Part shown: positions 1-11,200 of the stretch, piece by piece
Position numbering within the stretch: position 1 is the stretch's first letter
Layout: the number at the start of each line of letters is the position of its first letter
Position numbers and translations under genes: made by a program
NCBI GenBank assembly: GCA_027604185.1
Contig: JADGKB010000112.1
Location: 1-42,634 of the forward strand
Source of the DNA: Boothiomyces macroporosus
Taxonomy: Eukaryota > Chytridiomycota > Chytridiomycetes > Rhizophydiales > Terramycetaceae
Direction of reading: 5' to 3'
Length of the DNA: 42,634 nucleotides
The notes under the pieces: model-generated
Told to the model about the DNA's origin: nothing
What the model saw: the letters and a program-made list of their open reading frames with translations, nothing else
Database searches by the model: none

Positions 1-98
1 CAAATAACCAGCCCAACAGTGTTGCACTTTTGGAATCTCCTTTCAGCCAATAAACACTATTATCTTTGCAAGTGGGACTAGACTTTTTCTAGTTGGTA

Positions 99-1725
99 AT
101 GCATCTTGCAAATTCAATGATGTCATTGCAAAAAGTTTTTATTAATATGCTCCCGCTCTTGCTACAGCTCTCAAGTGCTACACTGCTAGTGGAAAACCAA
201 TATTTTAATCATCATTGCCCAGATGCCCCAGATACAATTTACGCATTTAACGTGTCAGATCCTTTTGCGTATGACCCAACCCTAAACGAAACGTTTCCGT
301 CTTACTTTAGATTTCATTTTGGAGATGTAACAGTGGGAGATACTGCCAATTGTTATGTTCCTGTTCCTGGAATAGCGTGTACAGACTCTTTGGCACCATC
401 GCTATCACTTCCGTATCTTAGTGGAAGCACTACGTGGTTTGACGGAATAAATGATTTGGAAGCTTCAGTGCCAGTAGGTGCAAATGGTCACACTTATTGC
501 TTCTTATCCAATACCGTTGGTGATACAGCTTCTTTGCTTGGTTACGAAGCAATGTTACTACTACAAAAAACAGGGCAGTGCTACGATGATTACTTTGAAT
601 GCAATTCATCAGGTGTGTTTACCTATTATGCCTCAACGGGCTGCAGTGGTGCTGTGTTGGATCAACTAACTTTATCTGATCCAAGAAATATTTCCTCCAA
701 TCATTTGGGCAACATTACCGTCCAATTAAAAACATTTGAAGCAGCACAGATTTTCTACTCTTGGAGCCAGCATGTGCCAACCGTAGATTTGGTGCCTCAA
801 TTCGATATGCCAATTGATTACATAGCTGCTACGATTTTTGGCATAACTATCGCACTGGCACTCACGCTGCCAATATCTACCATAGTTGAATATGTTAAGG
901 CTAAAAAAAGGTTACAAATACTGAATTACATAGTCCTAATCAGTCACTTTTTCTTTTTCTTTTGGACAATTCTAGTAACATTATTTTGGCGCTTGGAATT
1001 TCCAGTAGTAGAATCTATGGCTATATTTGCAGAATTTAGGCAGGATTTTTTCAATATAGCGTCTCTACTGTTTACTATGCGTACCGGTTACATTATTCAT
1101 GCCGCGTTCTTTCAGAAACAAAGGTAAGGCATTCTAAAACAGATACATGATTTATGCTATGCATACATTTGTTTTTTTAGTTCATGCGGTGTGTATGGGT
1201 TCTAGCTACAATGAATATCTTGCCAACGGTGGCGACAACAATTACATGATGACTGTAAACCCAAATATCATTAATTTCCTAAACAATTGGGATGACGCCA
1301 GTTACTTTTGGATTATTTTCATGTTTGTTTGGAATTGCACCCCGCCGCTAATAATCTCTATCAATCTGGTTACTTTGAAGTTCATGACTGTCAACAAGCT
1401 TGGCAAATCTCCAACTGAAATTGTTAAAAAGCTGTTTCAAATTGACAAATACCTTCCATTACTCCTAGTTTGCCAAATTTTGGTGATTGCTGGTTATTTG
1501 ATTCTCAAGTATATTAAGCTGCAAACTCCAATGCTTGGCAATGACATTGTCTACCAGGATGTAACTTCATTCGGAACATTTTTTATGATTGTTCATGTCG
1601 TTCTAAGTGCCAGGATTAATGAAACTATTCGAATTGCGTTAGAGTATAATTTCACACAAACTAATATGGTTACGACGAATATGCCTACCACAATGTATAG
1701 AATGGAGACTGACGGCCAAAATTAA
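99..1725 (+). CDS. Receptor-like membrane protein with large extracellular domain, about 7 TM
   Basis: Two exons, 99..1123 and 1143..1725, joined by a 19-nt GT-AG intron; about 535 aa. The first in-frame ATG is at 99; ATGs at 117/120 give a better signal peptide (hydrophobic LPLLLQLSSAT), so the start is not settled. After the signal comes a Cys- and Asn-rich extracellular part of about 230 residues with N-glycosylation-type sites (NVS, NET, NSS, NIS). Then follow about seven hydrophobic helices, beginning near IDYIAATIFGIT and ending near FGTFFMIVHVVLSARI, and a short Ser/Thr/Met-rich tail. The layout (secreted N-domain plus about 7 TM) is that of a surface receptor. I do not recognise a named family and it is not obviously similar to the three 7TM receptors further along. 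The first 98 bases may hold further 5' sequence. Confidence 0.7.
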
Positions 1726-1830
1726 CATTTTTGAAACTGCGATTATTATAAATTGAATTAATTCAATGCATAGTCTGATTTTATTTTGGTTGATCTTCGA
1801 TGTTGCGCAGTAATTGTAACATCATAAAAC

Positions 1831-3296
1831 TTATTTTATTTGATTTAAAAACGACTCCACGGTGAACCGAATACTTAAATCAAATTGTCCGATTGTATTT
1901 ACATCAAGTAAACGTAGCAATTTCTCGTTATCAGTTGGATGAAAGAGGGCTTCGGCGCATTTCCACGTAAAAATTAATTCAATAATTTCGTGAGGTAGTG
2001 GAAGCATCTGGAGCAATCTGGAGGCAATTAAAACGCGTTTGGCCTGTGAGGTTTGTATCGCAATATTTCTTTTTCGAACAGGATTGAAAAAATCGAACCC
2101 TGAAAGGTCAAGTAGATAGAAATTCTTTTGAAGTCCTTGAAGTAGAAATTGCTCGTTTTCTGCCGCTTGCCTAAATATAACCAACAATTTTAACCCTTTG
2201 TTTTTAGCGAGCATGTCCCCAAGTGCTCTACAGAACAGTTCACCATCATAATCTTCTCTTCTGTTCAGGACCAGTTCCTTCAAGTACACGTTCCTTGAAA
2301 TGCCATTCAAGAGAATCTGAATACAATCAATATCGCATTGTAGTACCTCCAAGGAAAGAAAACTTAATGTAGTATTTCGTGATAATCCTTTGGCGAAATG
2401 TTCCATTCCCTTTGTACTAATATCGTAATGATCCAATTTGAGTTCTTTGATCGATCTTGTTTTTGCGAGTAATAATCCAAGGGCAAACATGCCATGGTCA
2501 TCAATATAGTTTGATGATAAATCCAATTTTTTGATTCTTTGGGCTGATAAACTAGCCTCAACGACTGCGGTAATCGTTGCAGATCCAAACTTGTTGTTTG
2601 ACAAGTCAAGATCCTCCAAAGACCTATTTTCAATCAACATGCTTTTTATATCTGGAGCAATGTCATCTGTCAGGTCGCAGCCCACCAAGCATAGTTCTTT
2701 CAAGCTAGCTAATCTCGATATAGACTTGCAGAATGCTGAAATACCGCTATATTGACAAGTGACCCACCCCAAATAAATCTTGTATAGTTTGGTTTCAGCC
2801 CAGTTGACTCCAGCAAGTAAATTATTCGCAGTAACCGTATCAAATATCACTACATAAGAAAACTCTTACAGTCTATATCCAAAATACTTATATGCTTGTT
2901 TGAGTTCAATGTATCAATCAGCAATCCTAGATTTTGCGGTAAGCAGTCAGTTAACCCTATTTCCTTCACAGAAGTATTTTCAGACAAGCACAGGCATATC
3001 AGCGCTAGTGCGGATTTATCTGATTCGCCATACAGTCCAATTCCTGACTCTAATTCAAGCAATCCCTTTAATTTTTCCATTTCCTGCAGGAAAGTCACAA
3101 ATCGTTGATGCGAGTATTTGTTTGAAACTACATGAATCTTTGACTGTGTTTCTTTATAGAATTCTACATATTCCTGATAGTTGGTGAGGTATTTTCGCTT
3201 GAGGGCATCAAGAAATGTCTCCATTTCGAGATTGAGGTTCGCGAAAGCTAAAATTGTCTGAAGCAAAAACCATGGAACTGCTTGGCTGACAGACAC
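1831..3296 (-). CDS. Leucine-rich repeat protein (ribonuclease-inhibitor type)
   Basis: Two exons on the minus strand, 3296..2870 and 2849..1831, with a 20-nt intron at 2850..2869; 481 aa. The middle holds at least five LRRs of the RNI/NLR type, with motifs such as LEDLDLSNNKFG, IKKLDLSSNYIDD and IKELKLDHYDIS at about 28-residue spacing. The N-terminus (VPWFLLQTILAFANL) resembles a degenerate F-box and has no good signal peptide, so the protein is probably cytosolic. It is likely a protein-protein interaction module, perhaps a ubiquitin-ligase adaptor like the F-box/LRR gene at 26229, but that is inference. It is divergent from the TBC gene with 215 bp between start codons. Confidence 0.8.
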
Positions 3297-3511
3297 ACTA
3301 CTTTAAATCTCGAATTGAATTCGAATTGCTTGAAGCGATTTAAATTGCAGTCATTTGAATTGCGAATTTCACCTCCAAAACTACTGATATCAGATCACAT
3401 TCTGTAATAGTGCTTGCTTTATCTCTTGCTTCAATTTCTCTTGTACTAATGGATCGTGAATCCCAAGGCTTTGCCAAATTTTTCAAAACAGAGGCGCGCA
3501 ATCCCTAAATA
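3297..3511. promoter_or_regulatory. Divergent intergenic region with repeated GAATTG/GAATTC motifs
   Basis: This 215-bp gap lies between the LRR gene (minus) and the TBC gene (plus), so it should carry both promoters. Between about 3308 and 3367 the motif AATTG/AATTC/AAATTG recurs six or seven times, partly palindromic (CGAATTGAATTCGAATTG). No clear TATA box is seen. The role of the repeats is unknown; low-complexity AT drift is possible. Confidence 0.35.
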
Positions 3512-6500
3512 ATGTGGACTTTTCCAACACCAGTAGAACCGTCCTCCCTCTGGCAAACAGAGATGGTCATACATGGCTAATTCTAGGAGAATGGAAGCTT
3601 TGTTTTGCAGAAATATCAAGGAAATGAGAATAAAACCATGCTGAAAAATATATGGGCGACAGTACAGAATGTGTAAGTTGGATATAATCTAGCTTTGAAA
3701 TGAAACAGCCGCCATTCAGAATTGTTTTCAGAGTAAAGACTCCGGATGCAAACAGCGGAAAGATGGTTAGTGTAAGCAATAGATAACAAAAGGCGGCGGA
3801 AACACTTCGTGAAATTCAGCAAGATTGGAAGTGGATTGAAGGTACTATTTGAATAAATCTAGAAAATGTTTTGAGCGAAATGAATGAGCTGGAGGATGAG
3901 GCAGACAAAGAGGCTTACGGAATGTCAAAATTCATGTCCCTTGTTCATAACCCAGGTATATCTTGATTGATGAAGACGGAGGATCCGACGAAAAGTCGAC
4001 AGATGCAAAATACAGGGCAGCAGCAAGATCGTGGAGGCAACTATTTAGAATGCCAGAAGAAGAAAAGTTTGTAAACTTTTATTCATGCTCTTACCATCAA
4101 AAGCTACTAAACCAAGGTTGGCTCTACATATCAATGTCGTACATTTGCTTCTACTCGTCTATTCTGGGGGCAGAGACCAAAGTGGTAATTGAATTGAAGC
4201 AAATCACAGAGATTTCAAAAGAACGATCCAAAAGAGGAATGGTTTCTGATGCAATCAAAATTGTAACTAAAAACAAAATCAATGTAGTCCTTTAATAACC
4301 ATAGCACTTTTTTTCAAACTTATTTCAGAGGGATGAAACATACGAATTGATTGAATATCTGTTGAATATGGCAATGATGAAGCTCTTGCACTCCACCGCT
4401 ACTGAACCTGCACCTGGCGAATCCAGTCAGCCAGAGTCAAATGGGGAGCGGTCACAGCCAACAGCTGTCGTTGAGTTCCTGAACAATCCTGATCATAAAC
4501 CTTTAAAGCAACTATTTGAAATTCAAAAAAAGAATCAAGCATTTCAAGCACTATTTTCAATACCTAGTACAGATACCATATTAGAAGAAACAATCGCAAT
4601 ATGCTCAATATCTGGGACAAATAACAATTTCCACGGAATGCTATACCTGTCTCAAAACTTTATATGCTTTGTGTCTACTGCCAAGTATCAATGTCAACTC
4701 ACTTTGCCATTCTTTGCGGTAATGCGAGTAGAGAGAATTAATACGCAAAACTCTACTGTTGCAATCACAGCACGGCACAATCTCAAACTACTTTTCCAAT
4801 TTACAACCGATAAAGCAACTTCAGATAAATTCTGTGGCATTTTAAAAGATAGACTCCAAGAACATGTGGCATCGATGAAAAAATTAAAGTCATTCTTGGC
4901 TACATGTCCCTCAGAAGAGTTACTTGCTGGCAAAGAAACTGTTGCAAGCGGACTTGGCGCAATATTTGAATACCCTGTTGATCAAAAAAAGTATTCCTTG
5001 TTTCACATAGATCAAATGAAAAGCAAAAGATTCGCTTTTGGCTGTCTTACTTTAGAGAATTTGGTCGTAACTTGACTACAGTCAGACTGCCTACATTCAT
5101 CAAATTGGTTCGGGTTGGATTACCGAATTCACTGCGAGGTGAATTATGGGAAGTCTGTTCAGGTGCGATCCACAAGCGATTTGCCAAAGAAGGATATTAT
5201 GAACAGCTTCATGCGGATCATGTGGGATTCAAGTCATTATCTATTGAAGAAATTGAAAAAGACTTGAACAGAAGTTTGCCTGAATACAAAGCATATCAAA
5301 CGCCGGAAGGAATCAATTCATTGCGTCGTGTACTATATGCATATTCATTTCATGATCCAGAGATTGGATATTGCCAGGCAATGAACATTATCGTTAGTGT
5401 GCTGCTGATCTTCATGTCTGAAGAGCAAGCTTTCTGGTTGTTGACTGTTTTATGTGAAAGGATGCTACCAAATTATTACACGTAATACTAACTAACTTAG
5501 CGTGAATATGGTTGGTGCTGTAATTGATAACAATGTTTTTGAAAAATTGGTCAAACAATTTATGCCTATCTTGGGTGATCATTTACAAAAATACGAAATC
5601 CAATTATCGGTAGCTTGCTTGCCATGGTTTTTGACATTGTTTGTCAACTCCTTCCCACTACCGTATGCCCTTCGTGTGCTTGATTGCTTTTTCATGGAGG
5701 GTGCCAAGTTCTTGTTCCAAATGGGCCTGGCCATTCTTAAAGTAAATGGAGAAGAAATTCTAAAGATCAAGGATGAGGGAGAGTTTATGTAAGTTTGGTT
5801 AACCGCAGGAATATCTTGAAAACCTACTTTACCAAATTGGGCGAAACCCAACCTGTTGAAAACAATGGAAAAGTAGCTCGCCAATCAACGAAATTCAATC
5901 AACTTATGCTGTGCGCTTATAAAGAATTCCAAAATGTTACAACTGATTTGATTGTATCCCATCGAAAATCAATCCAGCTGGAAGTAATTCAATCAATGGA
6001 TTTATATGCAAAGAAATCCACAATCAGACAGCTAAAGTCAACATACAAATTTTCCAAAGATGAGCTACTTTACGTTTGTGATGCATTTTCAACAATTCAG
6101 TACTACAACAACTCCAAGAAAGCTCAAGATAAAATTAGCCTTGGGGAATTCAACAAATTTATGAGCCACATTTGCAATTGGGCTGTTGATAATGTGGAAG
6201 GCGACGACACTAGACAATTTGCCACTACATCGGTTCAAGGCTTATTCTTTTTATCCCTGCTATTTAAACGTGTTTTTGATAAGAATGGTGATGGTCTAAT
6301 TGATCTTCAAGATGTTGTAACAGGCTTATCTGAAATAATGCACTCTGGAGGAACGCTACAAATGTTCTTTACCCTTCATGATTCTGACCAAGATGGCAAA
6401 CTAACTCGCGAAGATACCATTCATTTATCAGAATCGTTGCTATTCTTGTTCCGTAATATGCAAGGAGACGCTCCATTGTCTTCTGTATCAGCTTTACTGA

Positions 6501-6973
6501 ATAGGGCATTTACCTCAAAGCAAGAAGAGCCTTTCCTGTTGACATTTGCCGACTTCCAAGAGCTGGTGATACCAGATGCTTTCTTGGTAGAATATTTTGC
6601 AACGTTCAATTCCACATTTGTTCTTAATGAAACAAAAAGTGGTGTCTATACAAATGTAAAAACAATGCCAGTTAGAGAAATTACTGAATCCATATTCTCG
6701 GGAGGTATAAAATGGGCGACTGGACTAGGAGACAAGATGGTTGGAAAGAAAGCTGGAAGTGAAAAGGTATTGTCAGATGAATCTCCAGAAGCAGTTCCTT
6801 CAGTTAAAGCTGCTGATCAGCCAACAGAAGCAGAACATATAGATGACAAGGCACTGTTGGATGAAGGTAATATACAACTAATTTTAGTTGACGATCTACT
6901 GAGAGAAAGTGGGTTTGGAGAACTAGATGAAGTTTCTCAAAATGTTGAAAAATTGGAGCTGGAACAATCTTAA
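3512..6973 (+). CDS. TBC1D8/9-type Rab GTPase-activating protein (GRAM-GRAM-TBC-EF-hand)
   Basis: Ten exons: 3512..3565, 3587..3672, 3693..3771, 3793..3841, 3863..3955, 3976..4286, 4305..4990, 5011..5481, 5501..5788, 5809..6973; 1093 aa. All nine introns are 18-21 nt. The start MW..P..V....LW and the next exon (SFVLQKYQG) match the N-terminus of animal TBC1D8/9. GRAM domains lie at about residues 144 (FRMPEEEKFVNFYSCSY) and 306. The TBC domain at about 485-700 has both catalytic fingers: Arg in IEKDLNRSLPEY (about 531) and Gln in YCQAMN (about 573). EF-hands DKNGDGLID (about 863) and DSDQDGKLT (about 898) follow. The family accelerates Rab GTP hydrolysis in membrane traffic (yeast relatives are Gyp proteins). 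The 3' end converges on the mS45 gene with 27 bp between stop codons. Confidence 0.93.
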
Positions 6974-7000
6974 TATATTTTAATCATTCAATAGTTTCAA

Positions 7001-7862
7001 TTATCTTGGACCCATTGCGAATCCTTTTGGTTTTCCATTTCGTTTCAGCCAGACTTCACTTGTACTTGCTTTTCTTAAATCACCATTCTTTTCTCTAATA
7101 AATAATTGTCCACTAGATGTATCGGTAATCATAAAGGAATGTTTGCCTCCTTTCAAAGCATCAGTATCAATAGGTGCTGGTTTCGCAGATTCTTCAAATA
7201 CTTTGAATTTCTTGTTCAAAGTCTTGTCAAAGTTTTCTTGTGGTTTCAATTTCAGCAATACTGCAGCGTCCTAATATGAATAAAAAGGTACTTCTGGGGA
7301 GAGGTGCTTTTCCTCATCTAGCAATTGGATAAATGGCTTGTTGGCAGCCAGCACAGTTTCCTTCAATGGTTCCAAACGAGATTCCGTTGAAGCTTTGCCC
7401 AACATTTGCTCCATGCCTTCCACTAAGGGTGCTGTAATTTTTGTATCCATCTGGGTTATCTCCAATTACCTGTTTTCCCAACGACTTTAATCTTAGGATT
7501 GCTTCAACTCTAACAATTGAAATACCAAACTTTTCTGCCAATTGGCGAGGTGTCCATTTTGTGCTGTCCTCTTCGTATAGGTCAAATATTTCTTGTCTGG
7601 TTTTATTGGAGAGGGGTGGTCTTGGTTTAAAATATGGATTCATTGGGAATGGCTATGGAATTAATCAGCTAGTTACTCTATCTGCCTTGATGAAATTGCG
7701 GAGTTTAGGTTCCAAATATTGCTGTAATGGGTCGTTATTCTCCTCTTCCACTGGGGCTTCTTGAACTATCTCCTGGGCAGCTTCCTCTGCGACTATAGGT
7801 TCTGCTTGGGTACTGTATCGAAGGAATAATTGTCTCTTTGGAATTCGTCGTAGCAACATCAT
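7001..7862 (-). CDS. MRPS35: Mitochondrial small-subunit ribosomal protein mS45 (Bot1/MRPS35 family)
   Basis: Four exons on the minus strand: 7862..7677, 7652..7470, 7450..7292, 7270..7001; 265 aa. Introns are 24, 19 and 21 nt. The N-terminus MMLLRRIPKRQLFLRYST is a typical mitochondrial presequence, followed by a Glu-rich linker. The core PPLSNKTRQEIFDLYEEDSTKWTPRQLAEKF.. and VEAILRLKSL is the signature of the fungal Bot1p/'eukaryotic mitochondrial regulator' family, now known as mitoribosomal mS45. It should work in mitochondrial translation. The 5' end is head-to-head with TAF5, only 37 bp between start codons, so the two probably share a promoter. The family call rests on motif memory, not a search. 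Confidence 0.8.
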
Positions 7863-7899
7863 TTTTGCAATTTTTAAATTTCAAAAAAAAACTTTGGAA
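7863..7899. promoter_or_regulatory. 37-bp divergent promoter of mS45 and TAF5
   Basis: Only 37 bases separate the two ATGs. The segment is T/A-rich with an A-tract (TTTCAAAAAAAAAC) and no TATA box. Both 5' UTRs and all core promoter elements must lie here or inside the neighbouring coding sequence. Confidence 0.5.
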
Positions 7900-9912
7900 A
7901 TGGCAGATCAAACAACGAGCGATAGAATCGTGGCAAATTATCTGGCAAAGAGAGGTGAGAGGGTATTAACGATTAGGTAGATGGTAGTTGACGTTAGGTT
8001 ACAATAGATTAACAAAAAGGATTCAAAGGTGCGGAACATTCATTTCGCCAGGAAGCTAGATTAAAAGATGCACCAGAACCAGTGGATGACGATTCGATAG
8101 CAAACTTTGTCTTGTTTTACAACGAGGAAGAAGCGAATAACCCTAAAGCGTACGAGCAAAGTTACGCTCGCTTGGTGAAATGGGTGGACGATTCGATTGA
8201 TACATACAAGGTACTTGCTCCATAATTCAGCTTGAATTGAAGCGCATATTATTCCCGATATTTGTCCATGCATACTTGGATTTGGTTCAGAAAGGTTCGC
8301 AGGAAGCAGCATCACAATTTTTTGAACAATACAAAGGGGATCACTTGGAATCACACGCAAATGAAATATTTTGTTTGTCTGCAATAAATGATCCAATTCA
8401 CCTCCAAGAAGATGAATTATGTGTCAACTACAGGCAAAACAAATATGGAATCAAGATGTGTAAATACTCGTTTGAGCTGCTTTTAAGTTTCCTGCAGGAC
8501 AACAAATTTATGATGATACTAAGATTGATGAACCAATACATTACGATTCATGGTATCTATTTTTAATGAAGCAACCAATGATAAACCAGGCCAGCTACAA
8601 GAATCAGATTCCGGAACAGGATTGATTGGGACCGATATTTCACTGACGGCATTTAATCAGCAACAAGTACAATTGGGCCCAATCCAACCTGATGTCGCAT
8701 TTTACGGGGATATCGAGCGTGCTCTAGGTGTCCAAATTCATTCTGATGGCCCAGAGTTGCTTGAGCAAGTCCAGAAGGTAATAGCATCACAGGAACCAGG
8801 CCCTGCATTAGAAGATGTACCACTTCCTCCAAAGAAATTAATTGATATACAAGCGGAAATCGAATACCTTCGTGATTTACGCTTAAGAGTAAATTTGAGC
8901 TCGAATAACTTACCATCTATTGTGTGCTACACTTTTCACAATACTGAAAATCAGTAAGGGATATTTAATTAGATTAAACTGTCTAAAAGCCTCCAAGAAT
9001 GCAGAATATCTCGCTGCTGGATTGAGTGATTCCTTTATAAAGCTGTGGAATGTAGTAGCTAATAGACCAGAAATTCCAGGTAACCCTAATTTAAACTAGC
9101 CCCTGCACCAACCAATTTGATTGGCCACTCTGGTCCTATTTACGGTTTAGATTTTAGCAGTGATGGGAAATATTTGCTATCTGCTTCTGAAGACAAGTCT
9201 GGTAATTTGCAATTGATCTAGTTCGCCTATGGTCGACTGAAACAAAGTCTGCACTCGTTTCCTATAAAGGACATAATTATCCAATTTTCGATGTCGCTTT
9301 TGCCAATCAAGGATTCTATTTTGCGACTGCAAGTGCAGATAAAACCGCTAGACTGTGGTCGCTAGATCATATATTCCCTTTGCGTCTATTTGTAGGTCAT
9401 TTATCGGATGTTGATGTAAGATGTTATTGATGTAGTATGTTAAATTCCATCCAAATTGTAACTATGTTGCTACCGCAAGTAGCGACCAAACGTGCAGACT
9501 ATGGGATATTCAAAAAGGAAACTGTGTTCGTATTTTCCCCAAGCATAATGGCCCAGTGACTGCAATTTCTATATCGCCAGATGGCAAATTGCTAGCCAGT
9601 GCTGGTGGTGATAATGCGGTTAGATTGTGGGATATTAATAGTGGACAGCTAATCAAAAAAATGTTTGGTCATGAATCTACAGTAACATCTTTAGACTTTT
9701 CTCAGAACTCTACTTTGCTTGCAAGTTCAAGTGACGATGACACTGTTAAAATCTGGGATGCAAAGAAATCTGATACACTTCCATTATCATCATCAGTTGC
9801 AGATACCGCAGAGGAATGCATCAGAAGCTTCACTACCAAACGAACTCCTATTTACAATGTTGGATTTACAAGTAGAAACGTTCTGGTGGCATTGGGAGTA
9901 TTTGCCAAATAA
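7900..9912 (+). CDS. TAF5: TFIID subunit TAF5 (LisH, NTD2, WD40)
   Basis: Eight exons: 7900..7954, 8020..8210, 8231..8551, 8571..8953, 8973..9079, 9100..9201, 9222..9415, 9436..9912; 609 aa. Introns are 65, 20, 19, 19, 20, 20 and 20 nt. LisH motif at about residues 8-35 ([22 protein letters not shown]). The TAF5 N-terminal domain follows, with [21 protein letters not shown] and FRENKY-like [12 protein letters not shown]. From about residue 317 there are six WD40 repeats ending in LW/IW (for example [24 protein letters not shown]). TAF5 is a scaffold of TFIID (and in some fungi SAGA) at RNA polymerase II promoters. The length is at the short end for the family. The first intron is exceptional; see the separate entry. 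Confidence 0.95.
7955..8019 (+). other. 65-nt compound intron: three abutting intron-like units
   Basis: This intron joins ...AKRG to FKGAEHSF in the LisH motif. It divides exactly into 7955..7976 (22 nt), 7977..7997 (21 nt) and 7998..8019 (22 nt). Each unit begins GT, ends AG and has a branch-like TAAC or TGAC 4-8 nt before its AG, exactly like the other introns of this window. No coding base lies between units. It may be one long intron, or three minimal introns removed one after another (zero-length exons). Confidence 0.7.
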
Positions 9913-9997
9913 AATACCGTTGATGACAGGATAATTGTTTTATTGCTTACCCTTGATAATCCATGTCGAATGGAAATAATTTTTGCCCGCAATCTTT

Positions 9998-11041
9998 ATG
10001 GTATTCCAAGCATCAACTTACTATACCTTGGCGTCGGTAGGATTGGCTTTCGGTACTTTCCAACAACTCGGGAAATCATGTACCAAATTCCTCGACCCAC
10101 TAATTCAGCAAGGAATAGACAACCCATACGTGTTGGACACTTTTCACAAAACCGGAGTCAGATCAGTAGATACATTCCTTTCATTCATCACCCCATTCTT
10201 TGATGCAGTATTATTAAAGACCGGATCTCTTGGAACTGTTAGTTTGATTGCAATCTTTTCAACAGCAACTGCTTGGTTCACCTTTGCTTCAATTGAAAGT
10301 TTGCGCGACAGATCTAAAGGGCTAGTTAAACAAGTAGCGCTTGTTGGGTTAATCGGGCAGTTGCTTGGTATTTCCGTTTCTTTTCCTCTTCTCTGGCTCT
10401 CAAGTTTCTTCTTTTACAAGCTGCATGAAAAGATGAAGGCGAATGATTCTTCGTACGTTAAACCGGCTGGCGTGTATACTGCTGCTGCCTCCAATTTGAT
10501 TTTTTTATTGTTCACTGTGTCTTTGGGCGTCGTAAAGAATGACAGCACTAGAAAACTGTTGATTGCTATTTTCCAAATTGCTCCAGTTGTGTTCTACACC
10601 CTTCCTGTTTATTTGCATTTCGATAGCAACCATGTTAGTTTGCAGGTTTCACGAAAAGGATCTGAAGCGGTAAAGAAAGTCTATCAACTCAGTGCTTTGG
10701 CATTTGCTGTCACTCACATTGGTACTTGTCTCTACATTTTGCAATTCCCATTCATTACTTTTGGAGACTTTATTAAACTATTAACCACTGCCAATCCTGG
10801 CCCAGAAGGTAGTATATCGTTAATTGTAGGTTGTGCTGCGTTCTTATTACTTGAATACTTTTCCTTATCTGTTGCATCCCTGTTATATATCGCTTCCCAG
10901 GGGGATATTACTGCTGTAAAAAAGTACCTCATTCAATCTGTAGCAGTTGGGCCTGCAGCTGCATTCATGCTGTTTACCAGCAAAAGGGAACAGGAACTTA
11001 TTGATGAAATTGACCGAATAAACCAAAATAAAAAGAAATAA
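9998..11041 (+). CDS. Polytopic integral membrane protein, family not recognised
   Basis: Single exon, 347 aa from the ATG at 9998 (MVFQASTYYTLASVGLAFG); an in-frame upstream extension has no ATG. About eight hydrophobic segments are visible, e.g. SLIAIFSTATAWFTFA, VALVGLIGQLLGISVSFPLLW, NLIFLLFTVSLGVV, LLIAIFQIAPVVFYTLPVYL and SLIVGCAAFLLLEYFSLSVASLLYI, and a charged Lys-rich tail (ELIDEIDRINQNKKK) that is probably cytosolic. I do not recognise a transporter signature. Similar-looking multi-span proteins of unknown function occur in ascomycetes, but that is memory only. It follows TAF5 on the same strand after 85 bp; no shared role is implied. Confidence 0.7.
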   Translation: MVFQASTYYTLASVGLAFGTFQQLGKSCTKFLDPLIQQGIDNPYVLDTFHKTGVRSVDTFLSFITPFFDAVLLKTGSLGTVSLIAIFSTATAWFTFASIESLRDRSKGLVKQVALVGLIGQLLGISVSFPLLWLSSFFFYKLHEKMKANDSSYVKPAGVYTAAASNLIFLLFTVSLGVVKNDSTRKLLIAIFQIAPVVFYTLPVYLHFDSNHVSLQVSRKGSEAVKKVYQLSALAFAVTHIGTCLYILQFPFITFGDFIKLLTTANPGPEGSISLIVGCAAFLLLEYFSLSVASLLYIASQGDITAVKKYLIQSVAVGPAAAFMLFTSKREQELIDEIDRINQNKKK

Positions 11042-11200
11042 ATACACATACTACACCGCTTCCGCAATCATGTTTTAACATTGGCTAGTACCTCTATACC
11101 ACTGATTGATTTGATTGGGGCAGAGTCGGACTGATACCAAATGTCGCTGCGCCAATATATTAAATTTCAATTTTAATTTGGTTTCCAAAACTACGGAAGA

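Noticed and set aside
4284..4328. 45-nt intron in the TBC gene
   Set aside because: GT-AG and in frame, but it deletes the conserved GRAM residues HFFSNLFQ; the nested 18-nt intron 4287..4304 keeps them.
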